From Thermoanaerobacter uzonensis DSM 18761 (GTDB lineage: Bacteria > Bacillota > Thermoanaerobacteria > Thermoanaerobacterales > Thermoanaerobacteraceae), in NCBI RefSeq assembly GCF_900129115.1, contig NZ_FQUR01000007.1:186001-250000 (forward strand): a stretch of 64,000 bases of DNA, read 5' to 3'. Below, one piece after another: positions 30,031-39,128 of this stretch. Under the pieces are notes generated by a model. The model worked only from the letters and a program-made list of their open reading frames with translations. It was not told the DNA's origin and ran no database searches. Made by a program: the position numbers and the translations under genes. The first letter of the stretch is position 1; every line of letters begins with the position of its first letter.

Positions 30031-31406
30031 AAGAGGAATGTGGTGTCTTTGGTGCCTTTAGTTTGTCCACTTCAGTTACTTCTTATATCTATTATGGCTT
30101 ACAAGCCTTGCAGCACAGAGGGCAGGAAAGTTCAGGTATAGCTATTTATGATGGCGAAAAAATAAATTGTATTAAGGGGTTGGGACTTGTCAGCGAGGTC
30201 TTTAATAAGGAGAATTTAAAGACATTAGAGGGGAAAATGGGGATAGGTCATGTAAGGTATTCTACTACAGGCAGCAATAGCGTTATAAATGCTCAACCCC
30301 TCGTTGCTAATTTTAAAAACAAATATATGGCTCTTGCCCATAATGGCAATTTGATAAACGCCGAAGAGTTAAGATGCCTATTGGAGGAGGACGGTAGAAT
30401 ATTTCAAACTACAACTGATAGCGAAATAATCCTTCATTTAATTGCAAAGAATTTCCAAAATGGCTTAGTAGAAGCCCTCAAGGAAACAATAAAGCAAATA
30501 AAAGGTTCATACGCTTTGGTGATATTAATAGACAATAAATTAATAGGTATAAGAGATGTAAACAGTATAAGGCCTCTTTGCATAGGTAAAAAAGATGATA
30601 CTTATTTCTTGTCTTCTGAATCTTGCGCCTTTGACGTAATAGGAGCAGAGTTAATACGAGATGTAGAAGCAGGTGAAATAGTTATAATTGATGAAAAAGG
30701 TATAGATTCTGTTAAGTTAGAAGTAGAAGAAAAAAAGAAGCCTTGTGTTTTTGAATACATCTATTTTGCTAGACCTGACAGCGTCATCGATGGAAAAAGT
30801 GTTTATTTTACACGATTGGAGATGGGGAAAAGATTAGCTGAAGAAGCACCTGTAGATGCAGACTTGGTAGTACCAGTTCCAGATTCAGGTATTGCTGCTG
30901 CAAGAGGCTATTCTCTCAAAACAGGAATACCAATGGGGGAAGGACTTATAAAAAATAAATACATTGGAAGGACTTTTATTGCTCCCGACCAAAGGGATAG
31001 AGAGACAGGTGTGAGGATAAAGCTAAATGTCTTAAAAGAATTGGTTCAAGGCAAAAGGATAGTTTTAATAGATGATTCAATTGTTAGAGGCACAACTATG
31101 AAAAGATTAGTGAGTCTGCTAAAAAATGGCGGAGCAAAAAAGGTTCATGTGAGGATAAGTTCACCTCCTGTTAAATATTCCTGCTACTTTGGAATTGATA
31201 CTCCGACAAAAAAAGAATTGATAGGAGCAAGGATGTCAGTTGAAGAGATGTGCAAATTAATAGGAGCTGACAGTCTACAGTTTTTAAGTATTGAAGGGCT
31301 TATAAAAAGTGTAGGACTTAAATCTATTTGCACAGGTTGCTTTGATGGCAATTATCCTATGTATGTTCCAAAAGAAGGAAGCAAGTATCTTTTTGAGAAA
31401 AAATAA
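30009..31406 (+). CDS. purF: Amidophosphoribosyltransferase (PurF)
   Basis: 465 residues. A 10-residue propeptide precedes nucleophile Cys11 (EECGVFGAF). The glutaminase domain is followed by the PRPP loop [16 protein letters not shown]. Cysteines in [24 protein letters not shown] and SICTGCFDG match the [4Fe-4S] ligands of the B. subtilis-type oxygen-sensitive enzyme. It commits PRPP to purine synthesis, the same ligand presumably sensed by the operon's riboswitch. Confidence 0.97.
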   Translation: MGNGEKLKEECGVFGAFSLSTSVTSYIYYGLQALQHRGQESSGIAIYDGEKINCIKGLGLVSEVFNKENLKTLEGKMGIGHVRYSTTGSNSVINAQPLVANFKNKYMALAHNGNLINAEELRCLLEEDGRIFQTTTDSEIILHLIAKNFQNGLVEALKETIKQIKGSYALVILIDNKLIGIRDVNSIRPLCIGKKDDTYFLSSESCAFDVIGAELIRDVEAGEIVIIDEKGIDSVKLEVEEKKKPCVFEYIYFARPDSVIDGKSVYFTRLEMGKRLAEEAPVDADLVVPVPDSGIAAARGYSLKTGIPMGEGLIKNKYIGRTFIAPDQRDRETGVRIKLNVLKELVQGKRIVLIDDSIVRGTTMKRLVSLLKNGGAKKVHVRISSPPVKYSCYFGIDTPTKKELIGARMSVEEMCKLIGADSLQFLSIEGLIKSVGLKSICTGCFDGNYPMYVPKEGSKYLFEKK

Positions 31407-31423
31407 AGAGTAGGTGTATGATT

Positions 31424-32435
31424 ATGAATTATAAGGATGCTGGGGTAAATATAGATGAAGGCAATAAACTGGTGGAAATGATAAAGCCAATAGCTAAGCA
31501 AACCTTAAATGAATATGTTTTAGAAGGGATAGGAGGTTTTGCTGGTCTTGTTGAGATAAAAAATTATAAAAATCCTGTGCTTGTGTCAAGCACTGATGGA
31601 GTTGGGACAAAACTTAAAATAGCTTTTATGATGGACAAACACGATACTGTAGGAATAGACCTTGTAGCTATGTGTGTAAATGACATTATTGTAACTGGTG
31701 CTAAGCCTTTGTTTTTTCTTGACTATTTTGCTACTGGAAAGTTGAAAAGTGAGACTGCAGCAGAGGTAATCAAAGGAATAGCAGAGGGTTGTAAAATAGC
31801 CGGTTGTGCTTTGATAGGAGGAGAAACAGCAGAACTTCCAGGTTTTTATAAAGAAGGAGAGTACGATTTAGCAGGTTTTTGCGTAGGAATTGCAGAAAAA
31901 GAAAAGCTGATTGATATAAAATCAATAAAAGAAGGAGATGCCATAATTGGGCTTGCCTCTTCTGGAATTCACAGCAATGGCTATTCTTTAGTGAGGAAAG
32001 TGTTTTTTGAGAAAAACAATTTTTCAGTAAAAGACTTTATACCAGAACTTGGGACGAATTTAGGGGATGCACTCCTTACCCCTACAAAAATATATGTCAA
32101 GTCAATAGAGGCTTTAAAAGGGTTAAAAATTAAAGGGATGGCGCATATTACCGGAGGAGGTTTTATTGACAATATTCCAAGAATACTAAGAAAAAGTATA
32201 GCTGCAAAAATAAATAAAGGAAGTTGGGAAATTCCAATCATTTTTTAACTTGATTCAAAGATTGGGAGATATTGAAGAAAGAGAAATGTATCGCACTTTT
32301 AATATGGGGATTGGCATTGTAGTTATAGTAGATCCATCTGATGTAGATAAGGCTTTAGAAAAATTAAGTGGCATGGGTGAAAAAGCTTATGTAATAGGGG
32401 AGATAGTAGAAAAAGAAGGCGGTGTAATTTTATGA
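31424..32435 (+). pseudogene. purM: AIR synthetase (PurM), frameshifted by one extra T
   Basis: The frame from ATG 31424 encodes a good PurM ([43 protein letters not shown]) but stops at TAA 32246-32248, right after a T6 run (32241-32246). The missing C-terminus (LIQRLGDIEEREMYRTFNMG onward) continues in the next frame to 32435. Removing one T restores a 336-residue protein of normal length reading EIPIIFNLIQRL. Either a sequencing error, a real lesion, or slippage on the T run. The step (FGAM to AIR) is essential for the pathway. RBS AGGTG supports ATG 31424 over 31418. The 3' end overlaps the purN start. Confidence 0.88.
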
Positions 32436-33046
32436 ACCTTGTGGTGATGGCATCAGGTAATGGGACTGATTTGCAGTCAATAATTGATGCCATTGAAGAA
32501 GGATATATAAATGCCAGGATAGTTGCCGTCATTAGCGACAAAAAAGGAGCTTATGCTCTTGAAAGGGCAAAAAAACACGGAATTGCTACTTACTGCCTTC
32601 CCAAAAAAGAATTGAAAGAAAATTTTCAAAGAGAGTTATTAAAACTTCTTGAAAAATTGAATCCTGATGGAATAATTCTTGCAGGTTTTTTGACAATTCT
32701 CAGTGAAGAAATTGTAGAAACATTTGAAAACAAGATAATAAATATACATCCCTCTCTTATTCCTGCTTTTTGTGGCAAAGGATTTTATGGAATGAAGGTA
32801 CATCAGGCGGTTTATGAATACGGAGTAAAATACACCGGCTGTACTGTTCACTTTGTAGACAGTGGTGCTGATACAGGACCTATTATTCTTCAAGAAGTTG
32901 TGAAAATTGATGAAGAGGATACGCCAGAGGCCATTGCTAAAAAAGTGCTGGAAGTAGAACACAAAGTTTTACCTTATGCAGTTAAGCTTTTTACAGAAGG
33001 AAAGTTAAAAGTCGAAGGTAGAAAAGTGAAGATATTAAAGTTTTAA
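32432..33046 (+). CDS. purN: GAR transformylase (PurN)
   Basis: 204 residues, 10-formyl-THF-dependent: MASGNGTDLQSIIDA at the N-terminus, the catalytic Asn-His pair in INIHPSLIPAFCGKG and the Asp in VDSGADTGPII. ATG overlaps the purM stop (ATGA). Converts GAR to FGAR. Confidence 0.96.
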   Translation: MNLVVMASGNGTDLQSIIDAIEEGYINARIVAVISDKKGAYALERAKKHGIATYCLPKKELKENFQRELLKLLEKLNPDGIILAGFLTILSEEIVETFENKIINIHPSLIPAFCGKGFYGMKVHQAVYEYGVKYTGCTVHFVDSGADTGPIILQEVVKIDEEDTPEAIAKKVLEVEHKVLPYAVKLFTEGKLKVEGRKVKILKF

Positions 33047-33081
33047 AAGGGATTACAAAACTGTAAAAAGGAGGCAATTTT

Positions 33082-34608
33082 ATGGCCAAAAAAGCGTTAA
33101 TAAGTGTTTCAAAAAAGGAAGGCATAGTTGAATTTGCTAAGAAGCTAAATGAATTAGGATATGAAGTGATATCGACAGGTGGGACTTATAATCTTCTTAA
33201 AGAAAATGGAGTAAATGTAATAAAAGTGTCAGACATAACAGGTTTCCCTGAAATTATGGACGGGAGAGTAAAGACGCTTCACCCTAAAATTCATGGAGGG
33301 CTTCTTGCAATAAGAGACAATGAAGAGCACATTAAAGCTTTAAAAGAACATGGCATTGAACCAATAGATATAGTTGTCATAAATTTATATCCCTTTAAAG
33401 AGACAATCCTCAAAGAAAATGTGACTTTAGAAGAAGCGATAGAAAATATAGACATTGGCGGTCCTTCAATGATAAGGGCTGCAGCTAAAAACTACAAATA
33501 TGTGACTATTCTTGTAGATCCAAAGGATTATGATATAGTCATTGAAGAAATAAAACAATATGGCAATACAAAAGAAGAGACGAGATTTTATCTGGCAGCA
33601 AAAGCTTTTGGACATACAGCCCTTTACGATTCTTTGATATACAACTATTTGATACAAAAAAATAACATAGAGTTTCCCGAAGTTGTGGCCTTTGCCTATG
33701 AAAAAGCTCAAGACATGAGATATGGTGAAAATCCTCATCAAAAAGCAGCTTTTTACAAAAATCCTATAAAAGCCCATGGAATTGCAGAATGTGAGCAGTT
33801 GCACGGTAAAGAGCTCTCTTTTAACAATATAAACGATGCAAATGCCGCAATAGAACTTTTAAGAGAGTTTAAAGAACCTGCAGCAGTTGCCGTAAAGCAC
33901 ACAAATCCTTGTGGAGTAGCTATTGCAGATAATATATACAATGCTTACTTAAAAGCTTATGAGAGTGACCCTGTTTCTATTTTTGGGGGAATTGTAGCAT
34001 TAAATAGAACTGTAGATGTTAAAACAGCTGAAGAACTTATAAAAATATTCTTAGAAATAGTAATTGCTCCAGACTTTGAAGAAGAGGCCTTAGAGATTTT
34101 AAAGAAAAAGAAAAACTTAAGGATATTGAGGTTAAAAGAAGGATATGAAAAAGAATATGATTTAAAGAAAGTAGAAGGCGGACTTTTAGTACAAGAAAAA
34201 GATGAAATAGATTTAGATGAAAATAATTTGAAAGTAGTTACTAAAAAAGCACCTACTCAAAAAGAGATAGAAGATTTAAGGTTTGCCTGGAAGGTAGTAA
34301 AGCACGTAAAATCCAATGCGATTGTTTTAGCAAAAGATAGAGCTACAGTAGGTATTGGCGTGGGACAAGTCAACAGGATATGGCCGACAGAACAAGCAAT
34401 CAAACAAGCAGGCGAAAAAGCAAAGGGAAGTGTCCTTGCATCAGATGCCTTTTTCCCATTTTCAGATGTTGTGGAGGTAGCTTCAAAGGCTGGTATAACT
34501 GCCATAATCCAACCAGGCGGCTCACAAAACGATGCTTTATCAATTGAAGCTGCAGACAAGGGCGGTATATCAATGATATTCACTGGCATAAGGCACTTTA
34601 AGCATTGA
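33082..34608 (+). CDS. purH: Bifunctional AICAR transformylase/IMP cyclohydrolase (PurH)
   Basis: 508 residues. The N-terminal cyclohydrolase domain has [35 protein letters not shown]; the C-terminal transformylase has [35 protein letters not shown] and [13 protein letters not shown]. It carries out the last two steps to IMP. RBS AAAAGGAGG before ATG 33082. Confidence 0.97.
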   Translation: MAKKALISVSKKEGIVEFAKKLNELGYEVISTGGTYNLLKENGVNVIKVSDITGFPEIMDGRVKTLHPKIHGGLLAIRDNEEHIKALKEHGIEPIDIVVINLYPFKETILKENVTLEEAIENIDIGGPSMIRAAAKNYKYVTILVDPKDYDIVIEEIKQYGNTKEETRFYLAAKAFGHTALYDSLIYNYLIQKNNIEFPEVVAFAYEKAQDMRYGENPHQKAAFYKNPIKAHGIAECEQLHGKELSFNNINDANAAIELLREFKEPAAVAVKHTNPCGVAIADNIYNAYLKAYESDPVSIFGGIVALNRTVDVKTAEELIKIFLEIVIAPDFEEEALEILKKKKNLRILRLKEGYEKEYDLKKVEGGLLVQEKDEIDLDENNLKVVTKKAPTQKEIEDLRFAWKVVKHVKSNAIVLAKDRATVGIGVGQVNRIWPTEQAIKQAGEKAKGSVLASDAFFPFSDVVEVASKAGITAIIQPGGSQNDALSIEAADKGGISMIFTGIRHFKH

Positions 34609-34620
34609 GGAGGAATTTGT

Positions 34621-35880
34621 ATGAAGGTTTTAGTCATAGGGGGAGGAGGAAGAGAACATGCAATTGTTCACAAACTTTCACAAAGTTCTAAAGTGGATAA
34701 AATCTACTGTGCTCCCGGAAATGCTGGCATAGGTCTTTTAGCAGAATGTGTTGACATAAAAGTTGGAGATATTGAAAAGCTTAAAGAATTTGCCATAAAA
34801 AATTACATTGATTTAACAGTTGTAGGACCAGAGATGCCATTAGTACAAGGTATTGTAGATGAATTTGAGAAAGCAGGGCTTAGAATCTTTGGGCCTAATA
34901 AAAGTGCTGCAGCTGTTGAGGGAAGCAAATATTTTACTAAACAGCTTCTTTCTAAATACAATATTCCTACTGGAAGGTTTAAAGCCTTTGACAAATATCA
35001 GGAGGCTTTGAAGTTTTTAAAAGAGACATGGTATCCTGTTGTGATGAAAGCAGATGGACTGGCGCAGGGTAAAGGAGTGCTTATTGTAAAAGATTTTATA
35101 GAGGCAAAAGAAGCTCTTGATTTAATGATGAAAAAAAGGATTTTTGGTACATCAGGAGATATCGTAATAATAGAAGAGATGCTTTTTGGAAAAGAAGCGT
35201 CAGTATTCGCATTTACAGATGGAGAAAATATTTTACCTATGGTTTCTGCTATGGATTACAAAAAGGTCTATGAAGGAGACAAAGGTCCTAACACTGGAGG
35301 TATGGGAAGCATTGCACCAAATCCTTATCTTGAGGAAGAAACTTTAAAAGAAGTAATGGAAAGTGTTTTAAAACCAATGGTAAAGGCACTTCAAAAAGAA
35401 GGTATTGTATATAAAGGAGTGTTATACGCAGGTTTAATGCTTACAAACGAGGGACCTAAGGTTTTAGAATTTAATGCAAGATTTGGAGACCCTGAAACAC
35501 AAGTTGTACTGCCCCTTTTAAAAACAGACCTTATTGATATAATGGAAGCTACCATAGAAGGAAAACTTGATAAAATACAACTTGAATGGGAGGACAAAAA
35601 GGCTGTATGTGCTGTTGCGGTATCAAACGGTTACCCAGGGGAATATCAGACTGGTTTTGAGATAACAGGGTTAGAAAAAGTAAAAGAAGCATTTGTATAT
35701 CATGCAGGGACGGCATTAAAAGATGGTAAAATTACCACGTCAGGTGGAAGAGTGCTTGCTGTTACCTCAATAGGGGATTCATATGAAGAAGCGAGAGAAA
35801 AAGTTTATAGAGAAATTGAAAAAATAAGCTTTGAAGGGATGTACTATAGAAAAGATATTGCTTTGGTAAGCCAGGTGTAA
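34621..35880 (+). CDS. purD: GAR synthetase (PurD)
   Basis: 419 residues, ATP-grasp enzyme: VIGGGGREHAIVHKL, VVGPEMPLVQGIVDEFE, VMKADGLAQGKGV, GPNTGGMGSIAPNPY and LEFNARFGDPETQ. It ligates glycine to phosphoribosylamine. The last gene of the operon; its stop codon lies in the terminator loop. Confidence 0.97.
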   Translation: MKVLVIGGGGREHAIVHKLSQSSKVDKIYCAPGNAGIGLLAECVDIKVGDIEKLKEFAIKNYIDLTVVGPEMPLVQGIVDEFEKAGLRIFGPNKSAAAVEGSKYFTKQLLSKYNIPTGRFKAFDKYQEALKFLKETWYPVVMKADGLAQGKGVLIVKDFIEAKEALDLMMKKRIFGTSGDIVIIEEMLFGKEASVFAFTDGENILPMVSAMDYKKVYEGDKGPNTGGMGSIAPNPYLEEETLKEVMESVLKPMVKALQKEGIVYKGVLYAGLMLTNEGPKVLEFNARFGDPETQVVLPLLKTDLIDIMEATIEGKLDKIQLEWEDKKAVCAVAVSNGYPGEYQTGFEITGLEKVKEAFVYHAGTALKDGKITTSGGRVLAVTSIGDSYEEAREKVYREIEKISFEGMYYRKDIALVSQV

Positions 35881-35893
35881 ACCTGGCGTTTTT
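35870..35893 (+). terminator. Intrinsic terminator of the pur operon
   Basis: GCCAGGT/ACCTGGC stem (35870-35876 with 35881-35887) then GTTTTT. The purD TAA (35878-35880) forms the loop, so ribosomes reach the hairpin before release. Confidence 0.9.
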
Positions 35894-35963
35894 AATCAGT
35901 TTAAAGTTATGGTATAATATCTACTAACATATGCCTTGATTTTTTAAAAATGGGGGAGAAATT

Positions 35964-36563
35964 ATGCCCAAAGACCATGTAAAACTTTTTGATATTATAT
36001 CTCCAATTTATGGATGGTTTTTTAATTCTCAGGTGGAATACTATAAAAAAGTATTAGTTATTTTAAAAGAGCATATTGATTTAGGAAATCATATAAAATT
36101 TTTAGATGTAGGGTGTGGTACAGGTGCATTGTGTTATGTATTAAGAGAGGCTGGCTTTGAGGTTTCTGGGGTGGAAGTTTCTGCAGGTATGTTAGCACAA
36201 GCGATGAAAAGGTTGAAAAACACGGATATTAAGGCATATAAGATAAATCCAGGTGAAGGGTTTCCTTTCGAAGATAATTTTTTTGATGTGGTTACAGCTT
36301 CTTATGTGGCTCATGGTATTAAAAAGAAGGAGCGGGAAATATTATATAAAGAGATGTCAAGGGTCGCAAAGCATTATGTAATTCTTCATGACTACAATCA
36401 GAACAGAGACTTTTTTACTTCATTTGTGGAATGGTTGGAAGGTGGAGATTATTTTAATTTTGTAAAAGAAGTTAAAAAAGAACTAAAAGAAAACTTTAAA
36501 GAAGTAAAAATGGTAGATGTCAGTTCAAAAGCTTCTTTATACATCTTACAACCTAATAAATAA
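35964..36563 (+). CDS. Class I SAM-dependent methyltransferase
   Basis: 199 residues. Motif I FLDVGCGTGALCYVL, an acidic residue in VSGVEVSAGM, and FFDVVTASYVAHG as motif IV give a Rossmann-type methyltransferase of the UbiE/type 11 group. Substrate not predictable. A TATAAT at 35913-35918 is a possible -10 after the pur terminator. Confidence 0.85.
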   Translation: MPKDHVKLFDIISPIYGWFFNSQVEYYKKVLVILKEHIDLGNHIKFLDVGCGTGALCYVLREAGFEVSGVEVSAGMLAQAMKRLKNTDIKAYKINPGEGFPFEDNFFDVVTASYVAHGIKKKEREILYKEMSRVAKHYVILHDYNQNRDFFTSFVEWLEGGDYFNFVKEVKKELKENFKEVKMVDVSSKASLYILQPNK

Positions 36564-36631
36564 ATTATGATATAATAATTACCATGGTGTGAATAATTAA
36601 TTGGCTTAAATTTTTATTAGGGTGTGATGAA

Positions 36632-37426
36632 ATGGACTCAAGACCAATAGGTATTTTTGACTCTGGAGTAGGAGGACTTACAGTACTAAAAAGACTTGTT
36701 GAGGCTTTACCAGGGGAAAACTATATTTACTTTGGTGATACAAAAAGAGTTCCCTATGGCGATAGAAGTGAAGAAGAGATAAAAAAATTTGCAAAACAGA
36801 TTTTAAATTTTATGAGAGAGCAAAAAGTAAAAGCTGTAGTAATAGCTTGTAATACTACTTGTGCAGTTATAGATAAAAGCGAATATGATATGGTTCTTTT
36901 TGATGTTTTAAAAGCAGGGGCAGAGAGCGCTGTCCTGTATACTATAAACAAAAAAATAGGTGTTATTGCAACTACAAGAACTGTTGAAAGCAAAAGCTAT
37001 GAAAAAAATATAAAAATTATTGATAAAAATATTGAAGTTTACCAAAAGGCATGTCCTGAGTTTGTCCCACTTATTGAAAAAGGGCTATACAATTCGCCAA
37101 TAGCCTATGAAACTGCTAGCAAGTGTTTAAAAGAATTGAAAGAAAAAGAGATAGATACTCTTGTTTTAGGTTGTACCCATTATCCTTTAATGGTAGAAGT
37201 TATAGAAAAAATAATGGGAGAAAATGTAAAAATAGTAGACCCTGCAATTAAACTAGCTTATGATGTGAAAGATTATTTATTAAAGAAAGATTTATTTAAT
37301 CCTCAAATTATTGGCAAGACAAAATTTTTTGTAAGTGGAGATAAAGATAATTTTATCAAAACGGCAGAAATGCTATTAGGCGAGAAAATTGAGAATGTTT
37401 TGCATGTAGACATAGAAAAATATTAA
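36632..37426 (+). CDS. murI: Glutamate racemase
   Basis: 264 residues: IGIFDSGVGGLTVLKRL, FGDTKRVPYG, catalytic Cys in VIACNTTCAV and the second Cys in VLGCTHYPLM. It makes D-glutamate for peptidoglycan. ATG 36632 behind GGGTGTGATG. The amidohydrolase gene follows closely with no terminator between. Confidence 0.95.
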   Translation: MDSRPIGIFDSGVGGLTVLKRLVEALPGENYIYFGDTKRVPYGDRSEEEIKKFAKQILNFMREQKVKAVVIACNTTCAVIDKSEYDMVLFDVLKAGAESAVLYTINKKIGVIATTRTVESKSYEKNIKIIDKNIEVYQKACPEFVPLIEKGLYNSPIAYETASKCLKELKEKEIDTLVLGCTHYPLMVEVIEKIMGENVKIVDPAIKLAYDVKDYLLKKDLFNPQIIGKTKFFVSGDKDNFIKTAEMLLGEKIENVLHVDIEKY

Positions 37427-37444
37427 AAACAGGTGGGATTTAGT

Positions 37445-38617
37445 ATGGATATTCTCAAAGAAGCTGAAAAAGTAGAAAAAGAAGTAATAGAATTAAGGCG
37501 AAAAATACACATGTACCCTGAATTAGGTTTTGAAGAAACAAAAACTTCCGAAGTTGTTTATGATTATTTAAAAAATTTAGGGATTGAAGTAAAGAGAATT
37601 GCTAAAACTGGCGTTGTGGGTACCCTTAAAGGCAATGGAAGCAAGACGATAGCTATAAGAGCAGATATGGACGCTCTCCCAATTCAAGAAGAAAATGATG
37701 TAGAATATGCATCGCAGATTCCAGGAAGAATGCATGCTTGTGGGCATGATGTTCATACAGCTATACTTCTTGGTACTGCTAAACTTTTGGCAAATATGAG
37801 AGATAAGTTAAAGGGAAATGTTAAGTTTATATTTCAACCAGCGGAAGAAACAACGGGGGGAGCTCTTCCGATGATTGAAGAAGGAGTTTTAGAAAATCCT
37901 AAAGTTGATGCTATAATAGGACTACATGTAGACCCAGAACTTCAAGTGGGGCAAATAGGGATAACCTATGGAAAAGCTTATGCTTCTTCTGACATGATTG
38001 ATATAATTGTAAAAGGAAAAAGTAGTCACGGGGCTGAGCCTCACAAATCGGTGGATGCCATAGTGATTGCTGCTAATATTGTAAATATACTCCAAACAGT
38101 CGTTAGTAGAAAAGCTAATCCATTGAGTCCTATAGTGCTAACTATTGGCACTATTGAAGGAGGATACGCACGAAATATAATAGCGGACAAAGTGAGGATG
38201 TCTGGAATTATAAGAATGATGGAAGAAGAAAAAAGAGATGAGATTGTTGAGATGGTGGAGAAGATTTGCGATAACACAGCAAAAGTTATAGGAGGAGAAG
38301 TAGAATTTAGAAGAACAAAAGGTTATCCTTGCCTTGTAAATCACAAAGGTATGACAGACCTCATAAAAGAAACTGCTTTTCCTTTGCTAGGGGAAGGCAA
38401 TGTGATAGAAGTGGCACCAACAATGGGAGTAGAAGATTTCGCTTATTTCTTGCAAAAAGTTCCTGGCAGTTTTTATAAATTAGGGTGTGGCAATAAAGAA
38501 AAAGGAATAGATAAACCTATACATAACAACCAATTTAATATTGATGAGGAGTGTATTAAAATTGGCCTTGCTGTACACGTCTCTACAGTTTTAAAATATT
38601 TAAACTCAAATGGTTAA
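37445..38617 (+). CDS. M20-family amidohydrolase (N-acyl-amino acid/hippurate hydrolase type)
   Basis: 390 residues of the M20D zinc peptidase group: IHMYPELGFEE, AIRADMDALPIQEE, metal-binding MHACGHDVHTAILLG, IFQPAEETTGGA, and GVEDFAYF near the C-terminus. It removes acyl groups from amino acids or a related small amide. ATG 37445 follows AGGTGGG; TTG 37433 is weaker. Probably co-transcribed with murI. Confidence 0.9.
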   Translation: MDILKEAEKVEKEVIELRRKIHMYPELGFEETKTSEVVYDYLKNLGIEVKRIAKTGVVGTLKGNGSKTIAIRADMDALPIQEENDVEYASQIPGRMHACGHDVHTAILLGTAKLLANMRDKLKGNVKFIFQPAEETTGGALPMIEEGVLENPKVDAIIGLHVDPELQVGQIGITYGKAYASSDMIDIIVKGKSSHGAEPHKSVDAIVIAANIVNILQTVVSRKANPLSPIVLTIGTIEGGYARNIIADKVRMSGIIRMMEEEKRDEIVEMVEKICDNTAKVIGGEVEFRRTKGYPCLVNHKGMTDLIKETAFPLLGEGNVIEVAPTMGVEDFAYFLQKVPGSFYKLGCGNKEKGIDKPIHNNQFNIDEECIKIGLAVHVSTVLKYLNSNG

Positions 38618-38628
38618 AAAATTATTTG

Positions 38629-38735
38629 AAAGGTTAAAAAATATTTGAAAAAAATTAGTTTTGTCACTTTGGAACATCGGAGCGACGATGCAAAATATCT
38701 CCTTTGAATATTTTTTTACTTTGTCAACAAACTGG
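38629..38735. repeat. Shortened copy of the structured inverted-end repeat
   Basis: 38655-38733 matches the right part of the 42186-42437 element: TTTTGTC-C-CTTTGGAACATCG then GAGCGACGATG-AAAATATCTCC. It continues into TTTGTCAACAAACTG, the complement of that element's left end. The left flank holds TTAAAAAATATTTGAAA, like the other terminal repeat. The central GC-rich part is absent, so this looks like an internally deleted copy. Confidence 0.75.
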
Positions 38736-38778
38736 ATTTATTTATAAATATTCTTTTAAAACTTACGAAAAAAGTTTA

Positions 38779-38826
38779 CTGCAGTTTTATTTATTTGAAG
38801 GGATTAATAATTTTACAAAACTGCAG
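38779..38826. repeat. Inverted repeat upstream of the small-RNA promoter
   Basis: CTGCAGTTTT (38779-38788) and AAAACTGCAG (38817-38826), perfect 10 bp with a 28-nt centre, 37 bp before the -35 at 38863. No T tract; a looping or operator site is possible. Confidence 0.4.
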
Positions 38827-38862
38827 GAAAAATTTCATATAAAAAAATATTTAAATCAAATC

Positions 38863-38891
38863 TTGACATTTTTCATCAAATGATGCATAAT
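38863..38891 (+). promoter_or_regulatory. Promoter of the candidate small RNA/leader
   Basis: TTGACA 38863-38868, 17-bp spacer, CATAAT 38886-38891. Confidence 0.72.
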
Positions 38892-38897
38892 ATTTGT

Positions 38898-39047
38898 CGG
38901 AAGAGAGGTAATGTAAGTTTATCACCTCTGCCAATAGGTGAGAGGAAGCCTTAGGAATGTGTAAATCTTAACCCCCCTCAATTTTATGTACTTAAAAATT
39001 TCTCCCCCTAATCCCCCTTTACTGCCGGCATACTGCCGGTTTTTTTC
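38898..39047 (+). ncRNA. Candidate C-rich small RNA or leader RNA (about 150 nt)
   Basis: Bounded by a good promoter and an intrinsic terminator, without an ORF. The 5' part has competing stems: AGAGGT (38904) with ACCTCT (38924), or CACCT (38923) with AGGTG (38936). The 3' part has three unpaired C-rich runs (ACCCCCCTCA, TCTCCCCCTA, ATCCCCCTTT), the type of element by which RoxS/RsaE-like Firmicute small RNAs pair with Shine-Dalgarno sequences. It could also be an attenuating leader for the spoVB-like gene 45 nt downstream. Confidence 0.6.
39025..39047 (+). terminator. Terminator of the small RNA
   Basis: CCGGCA/TGCCGG stem (39025-39030 with 39034-39039), TAC loop, T8 run. Confidence 0.85.
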
Positions 39048-39049
39048 AT

Positions 39050-39128
39050 ATATAAAAAGCACTGCGAATAAACTATTGTGAGGTGTTGTTTATGCACAAT
39101 AGGTCTTTTATTCGCGGTGCTTTTATAT
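39050..39128 (+). promoter_or_regulatory. Long hairpin presenting the RBS and start codon in its loop
   Basis: 39050-39072 pairs with 39107-39128 (22 pairs, one bulged A, one G-T), and 39073-39080 CTATTGTG pairs with 39095-39102 CACAATAG. The 14-nt apical loop (39081-39094) consists of AGGTG, a short spacer and ATG 39092, the start of the spoVB-like gene. Confidence 0.8.

Noticed and set aside
38898-39047. Known riboswitch (lysine, SAM, T-box, glycine) upstream of the spoVB-like gene
   Set aside because: The conserved cores of these classes were looked for by eye and not found; left as a candidate small RNA or new leader.
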